This document shows positions 14,700 through 22,218 of a stretch of DNA of 48,421 bases, one piece after another (the stretch's first letter is position 1; each line of letters begins with the position of its first letter). The notes below the pieces were generated by a model. The model had not been told where the DNA came from, did not search any database, and worked only from the letters and a program-made list of their open reading frames with translations. Source of the stretch: Candidatus Tayloriibacteriota bacterium (GTDB lineage Bacteria; Patescibacteriota; Minisyncoccia; Phycocordibacterales; SIBU01). The stretch is from contig SIBU01000006.1 in assembly GCA_009695005.1 (NCBI GenBank), forward strand, positions 1-48,421, written 5' to 3'. A program made the position numbers and the translations under genes.

Positions 14700-15137
14700 T
14701 TATATATTAGGAGTGTTCCTCAAAAGTTTCAGTAATTCTTTTTCAAGTTTTCTTACGGAAATGGGACGAGCCATCGTCATTAAATTATGTGTTGTGCCAT
14801 CAATAATAATGACGGTTTTTCCTGACTTAAAAAACATTCCGTAATTTTGAAAAGAGAATCCCCGATCTATTTCTTGCCAATATTCATATATCTCTACTGT
14901 GTGTCCAGAGACATTCCCTGCAAGCCTGTTTTTTTGATAGTGAATTTTTCTCATGCCAAAACGACCCTTTTGATCCTTAGTAAAAGCGTATATCTTAGCA
15001 TCAAAATTTAAACCTAACTTTCGGGCTAGTGTACCGATACGATTAGGCCGTATTATTTTCAGGAGAAAATAAATAATGATACAAATTGTCACCAAGCTTA
15101 ATAGTATAAGCAAACCATATATAGTATCTAAGTCCAT
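14700..15137 (-). CDS. Membrane-anchored hypothetical protein
   Basis: The 145-residue product has one strong N-terminal membrane helix (LLILLSLVTICIIIYFLLKII) followed by a soluble domain of about 110 residues rich in beta strand, with an SGHTVEIYEYW stretch. I do not recognise a family, though the layout resembles small DUF-type proteins with a short anchor and a cytoplasmic or outer beta domain. It sits between rpsU and the HisRS-like gene, all leftward with short gaps, so it may be co-transcribed. Confidence 0.7.
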   Translation of the reverse strand: MDLDTIYGLLILLSLVTICIIIYFLLKIIRPNRIGTLARKLGLNFDAKIYAFTKDQKGRFGMRKIHYQKNRLAGNVSGHTVEIYEYWQEIDRGFSFQNYGMFFKSGKTVIIIDGTTHNLMTMARPISVRKLEKELLKLLRNTPNI

Positions 15138-15162
15138 ATTATGATTATTTAATAGTAATAGA

Positions 15163-16416
15163 TTAAAGCTTCTTTAAATATCTTGCTAAATCGGCAATTT
15201 TCACTGTATCTTGGCACCTATCTGTCATGTGTCTAACAATTACTGTGTTTTCAATGGCCTCCTTTTGACCCATTATGATTGTGTAGGGGATTTTCATGTT
15301 CTCGGCTACAGATAGTTGTGAAATGAGTTTGTCTCGGGAAATCGCCTGGTACATCGGAATTTTATTTTGCCGCAAAATTTCAATAATTTTCAAACTTTTC
15401 AATTTTGCTTCAAAACCTAATTGTATGAAATATATTTTTGGTTTTAAGAATTTCAGGTTTTTTTGAACATTTTTCTCCTTAAATGAAAGACGAACTCCGA
15501 TACCAGGCAAATCTTTTCTCCAGCCTATTTTTTTAGCTAGGTTTGCGTATCTAACACCTACGGCTAGAGGTTTACAGGTTTCTCGGCTTTCAGCGTTGTG
15601 AATTTCAAAAATAGTTTGGCAAGTGAACGCTCGATTTCCCACAAGGAAATGGTCGATTTCATATGGAATTTCCAATATTTCGAGATACTCCAATACTTCT
15701 TTAAAGTGAGTGCGTGAGGGTTCTGATAAAAAGTTCATTGACTTAGGAGCGCTTTCTTTGATGATTCGGCATTTATCGTTTTTGCAGGATAAAAGATCAA
15801 AAACATCTTTTTTTAGAAGCTGTCGGCAGTGAGCGGGAAGATCTTCAATATTCTTTCTGTAATACGCATTGAGTTCACGACTGAAACGCGCCACCGTGTC
15901 ACGGTCCCCAACACTATTTAGGTGTACTGAGAGATCTGTAAAGCCTTCTTCTTTAAGAATTTCAAGGGAAGTTTTTATAAGAAGTGCTTCCGCAATACTT
16001 TTTGGTGTTCCCATCACTTCAAGAGAAACAACTCTGTCTTTGCCATTTTTTTTGCCACCCACTTGAGGAACTTGCTTACCTTCGTTTAAAACCGGTTTAC
16101 CATAATAAATCATCACAGGTTGAGGCAATTCATCCATTTTTTTCTCCTCATAATTTCTTAGCATTGCGATTTTTTCCTCTATAGAAAAACGAATCGGTTG
16201 ATCTGTGACGTCTTTGTTTCTAAGTTCAATTTCTGTTACGGATTTGGCTTTTTTCAAATCATCCTTGTTGATATGAGGAGCATCAGTTGGTGTGAATCCA
16301 TAGTAAAGAGCAATCTCGGCTGGAAGATCTAAATTTTTGTACCAACATTCTTGTGCCTTCTCCGGTACTTTTATTTTCGAGGGCTTATTTTTGGTTTTTT
16401 TTATAAAGGAAGGCAT
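15163..16416 (-). CDS. Divergent histidyl-tRNA synthetase-like protein (class II, HisS family)
   Basis: The 417-residue protein keeps the outline of HisRS: a class II motif-2-like PQVGGKKNGKD...LEVMG stretch, LNSVGDRDTVARF, a GVRYANLAKKIG element where HisRS has GGRYDGL, and a C-terminal anticodon-binding domain (IPYTIIMGQKE, VIVRHM). Key catalytic signatures are altered: the expected RGLDYYTGTVFE reads GNRAFTCQTIFE, losing the catalytic Arg and the DYY, and the RPEGT motif is absent. It may be a diverged but active CPR HisRS or a HisRS-like paralogue with another role. Whether another HisRS exists in the genome cannot be seen here. Confidence 0.75.
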   Translation of the reverse strand: MPSFIKKTKNKPSKIKVPEKAQECWYKNLDLPAEIALYYGFTPTDAPHINKDDLKKAKSVTEIELRNKDVTDQPIRFSIEEKIAMLRNYEEKKMDELPQPVMIYYGKPVLNEGKQVPQVGGKKNGKDRVVSLEVMGTPKSIAEALLIKTSLEILKEEGFTDLSVHLNSVGDRDTVARFSRELNAYYRKNIEDLPAHCRQLLKKDVFDLLSCKNDKCRIIKESAPKSMNFLSEPSRTHFKEVLEYLEILEIPYEIDHFLVGNRAFTCQTIFEIHNAESRETCKPLAVGVRYANLAKKIGWRKDLPGIGVRLSFKEKNVQKNLKFLKPKIYFIQLGFEAKLKSLKIIEILRQNKIPMYQAISRDKLISQLSVAENMKIPYTIIMGQKEAIENTVIVRHMTDRCQDTVKIADLARYLKKL

Positions 16417-16509
16417 ATGTATTGGAGTTTCAAATTTTAGCAGAAATTAAAAACGAACTTTAAACGAAATTAGTGAAATTGTGGGCACTTTAAGATTTTT
16501 TTATCAATA

Positions 16510-17118
16510 CTATAAGAGATGCTCTCCTGGCCACACTGTTATCATGTTGAAGGGATATAATCTAAAAATTGGCCTGCCAACGATTTCATCCGCCGGTAAT
16601 GCACCCCAACCCCTCGAGTCGTAACTCACAGAACGGTTGTCGCCTAACACAAAATAATGGCTGTCATCAAGTGTGTATGTCTGCTTTTGCATTTGTACTT
16701 TGTTATGAATATATGATTGGTCAAGTAGGAGGCCTTCAGGATGTTCTGTGTTTATTACTGTGACATTTTCACCATCAAGAATGATTGTTTCTCCGGGAAG
16801 ACCAACAATTCTTTTTATTAAATATTTCTTTTCCTCTCCACGCCAAAAAACGATGATTTCTCCTCGAGCCGGCCTTTGGAAGTGATAACTAATTTCATCT
16901 ACGAGCAAGTAGTCCTTATCTTCGAAGGTAGGTACCATTGATGGACCAGAGACCATGAAGGGTTGAATCACATAAAAACGAATTGGCAGGATGATAGCTA
17001 TCACGGTCAGTGCAAATTTTGCGATATCCCACCAAGAATCTTCTTTGTGTTTGTGAGAAAAATGTTCCTCAGCCATCTTGTTTGCTTCTTCGGGAATTTT
17101 TTCTTTTTCTTCACTCAT
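16510..17118 (-). CDS. lepB: Signal peptidase I
   Basis: The 202-residue S26 peptidase has one N-terminal membrane helix (IAKFALTVIAIILPIRFYVI), the nucleophile box SGPSMVPTF near residue 57, the lysine box KKYLIKRIVGLPGE and the GDNRSVSYDSRGWG box. The Ser-Lys dyad cleaves Sec and Tat signal peptides on the outer face of the membrane; candidate clients in this window include the PKD protein, the GDE-repeat protein and the pilins. It is leftward like the HisRS-like gene. The 237-base interval 17119-17355 up to pth holds no gene that I can support. Confidence 0.95.
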   Translation of the reverse strand: MSEEKEKIPEEANKMAEEHFSHKHKEDSWWDIAKFALTVIAIILPIRFYVIQPFMVSGPSMVPTFEDKDYLLVDEISYHFQRPARGEIIVFWRGEEKKYLIKRIVGLPGETIILDGENVTVINTEHPEGLLLDQSYIHNKVQMQKQTYTLDDSHYFVLGDNRSVSYDSRGWGALPADEIVGRPIFRLYPFNMITVWPGEHLL

Positions 17119-17355
17119 GATGTCTGAATTTTAGTACGATGACTCGCTTGACGCAATAGGAAATAGAATGGTGTAGCACAATTTTTGTTGCAAACAAGGT
17201 AAGAGTGATAGAATAATACAGTTAATATTTTAAAAATTCCAAGAAGAAAATTCGAAATCGGAAACAAGCTCTAAAATATTGAAAAATAAAAAAGGAAATC
17301 GATTTTTTTGAATTTGTTCAGAATTTCGAGTTTAAGATTTAGAATTTAGTAAATT

Positions 17356-17979
17356 ATGTCATATATTATTGTTGCATTGGGAAATCCTGGAGCTGAATAC
17401 GAAAATACTCGCCATAACACAGGACGAATTGTCTTGGATGTGTTTGCTAAAGCAAATGATTTTCCAGAATTTGCTCCTGATAAAAAATTTAAAGCATTAA
17501 TTTCAGAAGGAAAGGTTGGTAAGACATCGGTCTTGCTTCTTGAACCTGAATCATTTATGAATAATTCGGGAGAATCTTTAAAAAAGATTAAAGATTTTAA
17601 ATTTAAACTGTCGGGGAAAGGGAAAGATAAGATAAAAGAAGTAACAAATCTTGCGGTAATTCACGACGATTTGGATATTCCTTTCGGTTCGTACAAAATT
17701 TCTTTTAACAAAAGTTCTGGCGGTCACAGGGGAGTGGAGTCAATTATTAAAGCAGTTAAGACCCAAGCTTTCGTTCGAATTCGGGTTGGTATCGCTTCAT
17801 CCTCTTCCGTGGTAAAGAAATCACAGGATGAAGAGACAGTAAATAAAGTTATTTTAGGCAAATTTTCTCCCGACCAAATGGCAGAACTCAAAAAACTTTC
17901 TAAAAGCGTCAGCCCCGCTCTCTCTGTTCTCCTTGTTGACGGTCGTGAAAAAGCCATGAGTCAGCAGGGGAGTTACTAA
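17356..17979 (+). CDS. pth: Peptidyl-tRNA hydrolase
   Basis: The 207-residue enzyme has the family order: VALGNPGAEYENTRHNTG with the catalytic His, SFMNNSG, HDDLDIPFG with the catalytic-site Asp, and SSGGHRGVESI. It frees tRNA from dropped-off peptidyl-tRNA in the cytoplasm. A lysine-rich insertion (LSGKGKDKIKEV) near residue 90 lengthens one loop compared with E. coli Pth. A short inverted repeat (AATATCAA/TTGATATT, 17990-18014) follows the stop without a clear T-run. The gene stands alone between two leftward genes. Confidence 0.96.
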   Translation: MSYIIVALGNPGAEYENTRHNTGRIVLDVFAKANDFPEFAPDKKFKALISEGKVGKTSVLLLEPESFMNNSGESLKKIKDFKFKLSGKGKDKIKEVTNLAVIHDDLDIPFGSYKISFNKSSGGHRGVESIIKAVKTQAFVRIRVGIASSSSVVKKSQDEETVNKVILGKFSPDQMAELKKLSKSVSPALSVLLVDGREKAMSQQGSY

Positions 17980-18077
17980 AACGAATCTCAATATCAAAGT
18001 TTAACCTTGATATTCGATAACCTGCCTAGAGTTTAGTCAGTAGGATAAGGGATTTTTCATAGTTGCGAGCTGAGCAT

Positions 18078-18103
18078 AGTAAAACGGCCCGCAAGGGCCG
18101 TTT
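18078..18103 (-). terminator. Intrinsic terminator of rpsA
   Basis: AAACGGCCC (18082-18090) and GGGCCGTTT (18095-18103) with loop GCAA; on the minus strand TTTTAC follows. It is 34 bases past the rpsA stop. Confidence 0.75.
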
Positions 18104-18137
18104 ATCTGAGTTCTTTAAGGGAAGCTATTTGAGCTTT

Positions 18138-19298
18138 CTATTTTTTATCACCGACGAAAGAAAGTGCCATCTTCTGCTCCTTAGCATCAAAGAATGTGAT
18201 TTTAAAAGAGTATATCTTGCCGAGTTCGAGATTTGTTCGAAGTTTCTCCTCAGTCCCGAATTCCGAAATGTGGACCAAACCGGCAACACCCTCTTCAATT
18301 GAGGCGAGAGCACCGTGTTTGTTGAATTTAATGATAACACCTTTAACTGTATCGTCTTTCTTGTATTTCTTGGCGGCGTCAACCCAAGGGTTTGGCTTCA
18401 GGGCTTTAATGGAAAGAGAAATTTTACCTTCCTTGATTTCAATAATTTTTACATTAACTTTCTGACCAACCTTAAACATTGAGCGAGGATCATCAACTAA
18501 TGCCCAGTCGATTTCAGAAATATGAACCAATCCTTCCAATCCTTCTTCGAGTTTAACAAAGACCCCAAAGTCTACAATGCCAGTAATATCACCGGTTACC
18601 TCATCGCCAACCGTGTATTTGCCAACAATTTTCTCTTTATCTTTGGTTTCAGGACTCTTCTCAGAGAAGATAAGTTTACCTTCTTTAGGAATTGCTGAAA
18701 TTACAGAAACGGAAATTTTCTCACCAACAAGCTTTCTAAGAACTTCAAGAATTTTGTCCTTGTCACCGTCTAATACACGAGGGTAGTGTTCGGTTTTAAG
18801 TTGAGAGGCAGGGAGGAAACCTGCAATACCTTGCCATTCCAAAATAAGACCACCTTTATTGGCCTCTTTGACTGTTAGTTCAATAACTTTCTTGTCTCGA
18901 ATAGCTGCTTCAGCTTCACTCCAGATCATTGCTGTGCGAGCTTCACGAAGAGACAATTCGATGTATCCGTCCTCGTTTTCTACGTCTACAACTTTGGCGG
19001 CAATCTTGTCCCCGATGGAAACTTTCTTGATAACATCACGAGCGTTAATATATTCACGACCGTAAATGATACCGGTTCCAAAAGGAGGCAAATCAATATA
19101 AACTCTTGATTTCTCTATATTTAAAACTGTACCTTCCACGAGATCGCCGACAGCAGGAGGATTTCCTGTGTCTTTCAAAATCTTGCCCATCAATGTCTCT
19201 TTCTTCTCCTTTTCCTCAATAGTTTTGGCGTCGTCTTTCGGGAGAGTGTCTACTAGATCTGCGGCTTCCTTCAAAGTCGCGGCATCGTCTTTTTTCAT
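18138..19298 (-). CDS. rpsA: 30S ribosomal protein S1 (four S1 domains)
   Basis: The 386-residue protein has four OB-fold S1 repeats, roughly residues 50-120, 137-210, 227-297 and 313-383. The last two carry the strongest signatures (GIVDFGVFVKLEEGLEGLVHISEI and KHGALASIEEGVAGLVHISEFG). S1 holds mRNA on the 30S subunit; E. coli S1 has six repeats, while shorter forms are normal in many other bacteria. An acidic and lysine-rich N-terminal tail precedes domain 1. It has its own strong promoter and a structured leader of about 150 bases, which suggests autogenous control. Confidence 0.95.
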   Translation of the reverse strand: MKKDDAATLKEAADLVDTLPKDDAKTIEEKEKKETLMGKILKDTGNPPAVGDLVEGTVLNIEKSRVYIDLPPFGTGIIYGREYINARDVIKKVSIGDKIAAKVVDVENEDGYIELSLREARTAMIWSEAEAAIRDKKVIELTVKEANKGGLILEWQGIAGFLPASQLKTEHYPRVLDGDKDKILEVLRKLVGEKISVSVISAIPKEGKLIFSEKSPETKDKEKIVGKYTVGDEVTGDITGIVDFGVFVKLEEGLEGLVHISEIDWALVDDPRSMFKVGQKVNVKIIEIKEGKISLSIKALKPNPWVDAAKKYKKDDTVKGVIIKFNKHGALASIEEGVAGLVHISEFGTEEKLRTNLELGKIYSFKITFFDAKEQKMALSFVGDKK

Positions 19299-19409
19299 AA
19301 ATCTATGGTGGCAAGGGGCTCTTTGACCCGTGTCTTAGAGGTTAACCCTAACTCGTTTTAATAATTGCCTTTACCCGTTTAAATCAGTTTGATTTGAATT
19401 AGGCTTTGC

Positions 19410-19451
19410 CCAATGGCTTTCTCCGCCGTATGGGCGGGGGACAGGCATTGG
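19410..19451 (-). promoter_or_regulatory. Structured 5' leader of rpsA
   Basis: Just downstream of the promoter the leader can fold with an outer stem CCAATG/CATTGG (19410-19415, 19446-19451) around an inner GC stem CCGCC/GGCGG (19423-19427, 19433-19437). It sits about 110 bases before the start codon, where ribosomal-protein leaders bind their own product; that role is inferred. Confidence 0.5.
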
Positions 19452-19456
19452 TGAGC

Positions 19457-19484
19457 ATTATACACGGAAGTTGCGTTTCGGCAA
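19457..19484 (-). promoter_or_regulatory. Promoter of rpsA
   Basis: On the minus strand TTGCCG (19484-19479), a 16-bp spacer and a perfect TATAAT (19462-19457). Confidence 0.8.
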
Positions 19485-19520
19485 TTAACTCCTTACATGG
19501 GCTAGACCTGGTTTAGACAC

Positions 19521-19549
19521 TTGCTATTTCAATAGATTTATGTTTATAT
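19521..19549 (+). promoter_or_regulatory. Putative promoter of the interrupted small gene
   Basis: TTGCTA (19521-19526), 17 bp, TTATAT (19544-19549). A start near 19556 would rule out the ATG at 19540 as translation start. Confidence 0.5.
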
Positions 19550-19593
19550 GTAGTCTGAAAAGTTGGGTAAACAACCAAAATGCACCTAGTTAT

Positions 19594-19986
19594 ATGAATA
19601 TAAGCAGAACTACTATACAGCTTCGTCGGATATTTCCGGTGAACATCGGTACGATTCTTAATTCGTTTGAATATCGTATCGCCACTCAGGGGATCATTGA
19701 GCGAAGGATGAGTGATAAGTTGGAGATGGAGATTACATCGAAGGCCGAAGACCTGATGTGGAATGCGGAGGAAACACACCTCTCTACTTTCTTCAGTGAA
19801 AAAAAAGAAGATGTTTTGCTGGCAGATGTTTCAGTTGCGGAGCTTGGTTTGCCAGACCAGTCAGCCTTCGGAGACATTCTGGCCGAGGCTGTCGGTCGTA
19901 CCGTGACCCACGACGGAAAGCAATACGCTTTAGCAAAAGCTTTGCCTGAGGACCTGCTTATGTTTCGCTTGGTCTATCTTGATTAG
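19594..19986 (+). CDS. Hypothetical protein, upstream part of a gene cut by an in-frame TAG
   Basis: The frame from ATG 19594 gives 130 residues; ATG 19708 (MSDKLEMEITSK..., 92 residues, preceded by GAAGG) is the main alternative and 19540 is unlikely because of the promoter position. I recognise no family; the sequence is acidic with a HDGKQYALAKALPEDLLMFRLVYLD end. The same reading frame resumes after the single TAG at 19984-19986 as clearly protein-like sequence to 20172, so the gene is probably either freshly broken or read through. It has its own promoter and a strong terminator at 20221 and is GC-richer than its neighbours. Confidence 0.55.
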   Translation: MNISRTTIQLRRIFPVNIGTILNSFEYRIATQGIIERRMSDKLEMEITSKAEDLMWNAEETHLSTFFSEKKEDVLLADVSVAELGLPDQSAFGDILAEAVGRTVTHDGKQYALAKALPEDLLMFRLVYLD

Positions 19987-20172
19987 GAGGTAGATGAGTG
20001 GCTCCGTGGCGGTATGGATGCTATCGATCATCCGATGGGAAATAAAATGATCCTTCGGATTGTCCGAGGCAAGAACGGGATTTTCTATCTCGATACGGAT
20101 GATGGTGGAGACGATGAAGATGTGTTTGACGACCACGTCCAGTTCCTTTGGAGACTCATTCCTGCGCAGTGA
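19987..20172 (+). pseudogene. In-frame continuation after the TAG stop
   Basis: Immediately after TAG the same frame reads EVDEWLRGGMDAIDHPMG and on to an acidic stretch (TDDGGDDEDVF) and FLWRLIPAQ, ending at TGA 20172. The stop lies in GATTAGGAGG, so a Shine-Dalgarno-like AGGAGG overlaps it, but the first in-frame ATG (20014) is over 20 bases away, too far for normal re-initiation. A single base change of a sense codon such as GAG, CAG or AAG to TAG explains the arrangement most simply. Confidence 0.55.
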
Positions 20173-20220
20173 GTGCTGGGAAACCTCCTGTATCCAGAAG
20201 CAGCAAGAAATAAATTCTAC

Positions 20221-20256
20221 CCGCGTAACTTTCTGAAAGTTACGCGGTTTTATATT
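20221..20256 (+). terminator. Strong intrinsic terminator
   Basis: A 13-bp stem CCGCGTAACTTTC (20221-20233) with GAAAGTTACGCGG (20235-20247), then TTTTATATTTT. Confidence 0.9.
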
Positions 20257-20301
20257 TTCCCTCTTTACTATTTTCCATTCTTCGTCTGATTGTCACTTAC
20301 T

Positions 20302-20492
20302 AAAGGCATTTTCATTAAGGGTTCAAGAGTGAATCGCATTACGGCGATTTAAAGGAGGTTCGCAATAACACTATCTATGGTATTTCTCTTGAAGGCATGA
20401 ATCTTTTTTTCTTGGGAGCGTTGGATTCAAAGGACTTGTCTGCTGAAACCAAAGAATCTCTAGATGACATTGATGTTTTGATTGTGTCTGTC
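20302..20492 (+). pseudogene. Fragment of an MBL-fold gene, diverged copy of 21285-21477
   Basis: This stretch aligns with the middle of the intact gene at 21063-21701: AAAGGCATTTTCATTAAGGG, then CATTACGGCGA, TATTTCTCTTGAAGGCATGAA and GATATTGATGTTTTG-like blocks occur in the same order and spacing. It carries an in-frame stop soon after its start and several base changes, and lacks both ends, so it cannot encode a working protein. It reads as a remnant of a partial duplication now separated from the intact copy by the 20554-20946 gene. Confidence 0.85.
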
Positions 20493-20499
20493 AGTAGTA

Positions 20500-20526
20500 T
20501 AAAAAAACCCGCTTTCTAATGCGGGT
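20500..20526 (-). terminator. Intrinsic terminator of the 130-residue protein gene
   Basis: ACCCGC (20507-20512) and GCGGGT (20521-20526); on the minus strand seven T follow. Confidence 0.8.
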
Positions 20527-20553
20527 TAAGGTGCGTTTGGATTCATTTGTAAT

Positions 20554-20946
20554 TTATACATCCAGCATGAATCCGTGTAATTCATGCACGCAAATTATCG
20601 CGGTGTTCGAAGGTTTGCCGCCACCTGAGTCGGCAGGGACGTAAGTATGTTCTTCAAACCACAGGATGTCCTGCCTTCCAGGGAAGGAATTCCTATGGGA
20701 CTTGTCTTCGAGAAGATAGTATGTTCCCGTTTTGACTGGCGGTAGGTCTCCTTCAATACGCCAACCTTGATCGCGCTTGACCAGAACTTCACCCAACATT
20801 TCGGTGGAATCGGCCATGCTATCACCCGCACGCATGTATTGGATTTGTCCGGTTGGTGGAAACTCCCCTACGATTTTACCCATTTTTAAAAGTCGTATTG
20901 GTTTCGATCCACAGTTGATTATGGTCGGATGGGGTATGTATGTCAT
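20554..20946 (-). CDS. Hypothetical protein, 130 residues
   Basis: The product reads MTYIPHPTIINCGSKPIRLL, then a FPPTGQI element, LPPVKTGTYYLL in the middle and an ICVHEL end. This order vaguely recalls a family of small actinobacterial and phage proteins that begin with a NLTPHP-like motif followed by a PPSG and a PxxGxxY motif; that is from memory and weak. No catalytic residues are evident. It has its own terminator and sits, in the opposite direction, between a fragment and the intact copy of an MBL-fold gene, so it probably arrived with a rearrangement. GC-richer than the flanking genes. Confidence 0.65.
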   Translation of the reverse strand: MTYIPHPTIINCGSKPIRLLKMGKIVGEFPPTGQIQYMRAGDSMADSTEMLGEVLVKRDQGWRIEGDLPPVKTGTYYLLEDKSHRNSFPGRQDILWFEEHTYVPADSGGGKPSNTAIICVHELHGFMLDV

Positions 20947-21062
20947 ATGCTTGTTTTTCTATCGTGTTTGTTCGGATTGCTGCTACGGAGTAAGGTACAT
21001 TAAATCAGGGATTAGTACAAGATGACTTTACTATTTGTCTTTTTTTATTTATTATTTCATTC

Positions 21063-21701
21063 ATGGTAATTACACATTCAGGCCTTGAGGCCATTAAAAT
21101 TCAATTTGGCGAGACAGTTATTGCTCTTAATCCAGTATCCAAAGAGTCTAAACACAAGTCAGCAAGATTTGGTGCGGACATTGCTTTGGTGTCATTAAAC
21201 GATCCTGATTTCAACGGTGTTGAGAATGTAACTCATGGTGGACGAGCTCCCTTTGTTGTAAACGGTCCAGGGGAATACGAAATCAAAGGCATTTTCATTA
21301 AGGGTTTCAAAAGCGAATCTCATTACGGCGACTCAAAGGATGTTCGCATCAATACTATATATAGTATTTCTCTTGAAGGCATGAACCTCTGCTTCTTGGG
21401 CGCACTCGATTCCAAAGACCTATCGGCTGAGACCAAAGAAGCGCTCGATGATATTGATGTTTTGTTTGTGCCCGTCGGGGGCAACGGTGTTCTTTCGCCG
21501 GCTGCGGCAAACGAACTTGCTGTTAAACTTGAACCGAAACTTATCATACCGATGCACTGGAGTAATGATGAGAAAAACTTGAAGGCTTTTCTTAAAGAAG
21601 CGGGCGAGGAAGGAAGTAAGCCGGAGGAGAAATTAACTCTTAAGAAAAAAGATTTGGAAGGCAAGGAAGGAGAGGTTGTTGTTTTGGCCCCAAGTCTCTA
21701 G
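21063..21701 (+). CDS. MBL-fold metallo-hydrolase-like protein
   Basis: The 212-residue protein follows the UlaG-like metallo-beta-lactamase fold: an early ITHSGLEAIKIQF strand pair, NGPGEYEIKGIFIKGF in the middle and a C-terminal PKLIIPMHWSND that supplies a metal-binding His. The central HxHxDH motif of active hydrolases is not evident: the region where it is expected reads SLNDPDFNG, so metal binding is incomplete and enzymatic activity doubtful. Similar proteins are common in Parcubacteria, usually annotated only by fold. A diverged fragment of the same gene lies at 20302-20492. A small membrane-protein gene and gyrA follow. Confidence 0.75.
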   Translation: MVITHSGLEAIKIQFGETVIALNPVSKESKHKSARFGADIALVSLNDPDFNGVENVTHGGRAPFVVNGPGEYEIKGIFIKGFKSESHYGDSKDVRINTIYSISLEGMNLCFLGALDSKDLSAETKEALDDIDVLFVPVGGNGVLSPAAANELAVKLEPKLIIPMHWSNDEKNLKAFLKEAGEEGSKPEEKLTLKKKDLEGKEGEVVVLAPSL

Positions 21702-21790
21702 TCCTTTAAATTTTTAGATTAAGAATTTTAAGTCGAAGTCATTTACAATTTCCCTCTAAATGTAATTTTCGATTTATTAGTTTGCCACCG

Positions 21791-22090
21791 ATGATTTTAG
21801 ACTTGATAGAAAACCTAAGAAAAAAACCTGTCGCTTATCGAAAGCGAGTAGTGTTTGTTTTGTCGACAGTTATTACCATCATTATTTTGACTTTTTGGTT
21901 GGGTACTTTCAATTACAGATTTGGTGGAAATGAAACAAGTCCAGAATTGTCGCAAGAGGGTTTAAAACCCATTCAAGAAATTAAATCTAGTATTTCAAAT
22001 TTTATCGATTCCGTTAAAAAAATCGGCAGTAATGTATTTGGATCTTTATCTGCTACTACCACCCAAAAATTTACCGAGCTTAAGAAGTAA
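21791..22090 (+). CDS. Small single-pass membrane protein
   Basis: From ATG 21791 the 99-residue product starts MILDLIENLRKKPVAYRKRVVFV, has one membrane helix (VVFVLSTVITIIILTFWLGTF) after a basic stretch, and a polar outer tail of about 60 residues. Basic residues before the helix predict the N-terminus inside. No family recognised. It precedes gyrA by 128 bases. Confidence 0.65.
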   Translation: MILDLIENLRKKPVAYRKRVVFVLSTVITIIILTFWLGTFNYRFGGNETSPELSQEGLKPIQEIKSSISNFIDSVKKIGSNVFGSLSATTTQKFTELKK

Positions 22091-22203
22091 TGTTTTTTAA
22101 TATGGAGATTGCACCTTTCGTGTGCGTAATATTGCAAAAAATAGACCTTCGTGGCCTAAGCAATTAACCTCTTTCAAGGCTTCCAATTTACTATTTATTC
22201 TGA

Positions 22204-22209
22204 TAGAAT
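22204..22209 (+). promoter_or_regulatory. Putative -10 box of gyrA
   Basis: TAGAAT ends 9 bases before the gyrA ATG; TTCCAA lies 17 bp upstream as a weak -35. Transcription from here would give a leaderless or nearly leaderless mRNA, consistent with the lack of any ribosome-binding site. Confidence 0.45.
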
Positions 22210-22218
22210 ACCCGCATT

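Noticed and set aside
19984-19986. Alternative genetic code
   Set aside because: TAG and TGA both end many well-defined genes here; one internal TAG in a small unknown gene is better explained by mutation or read-through.
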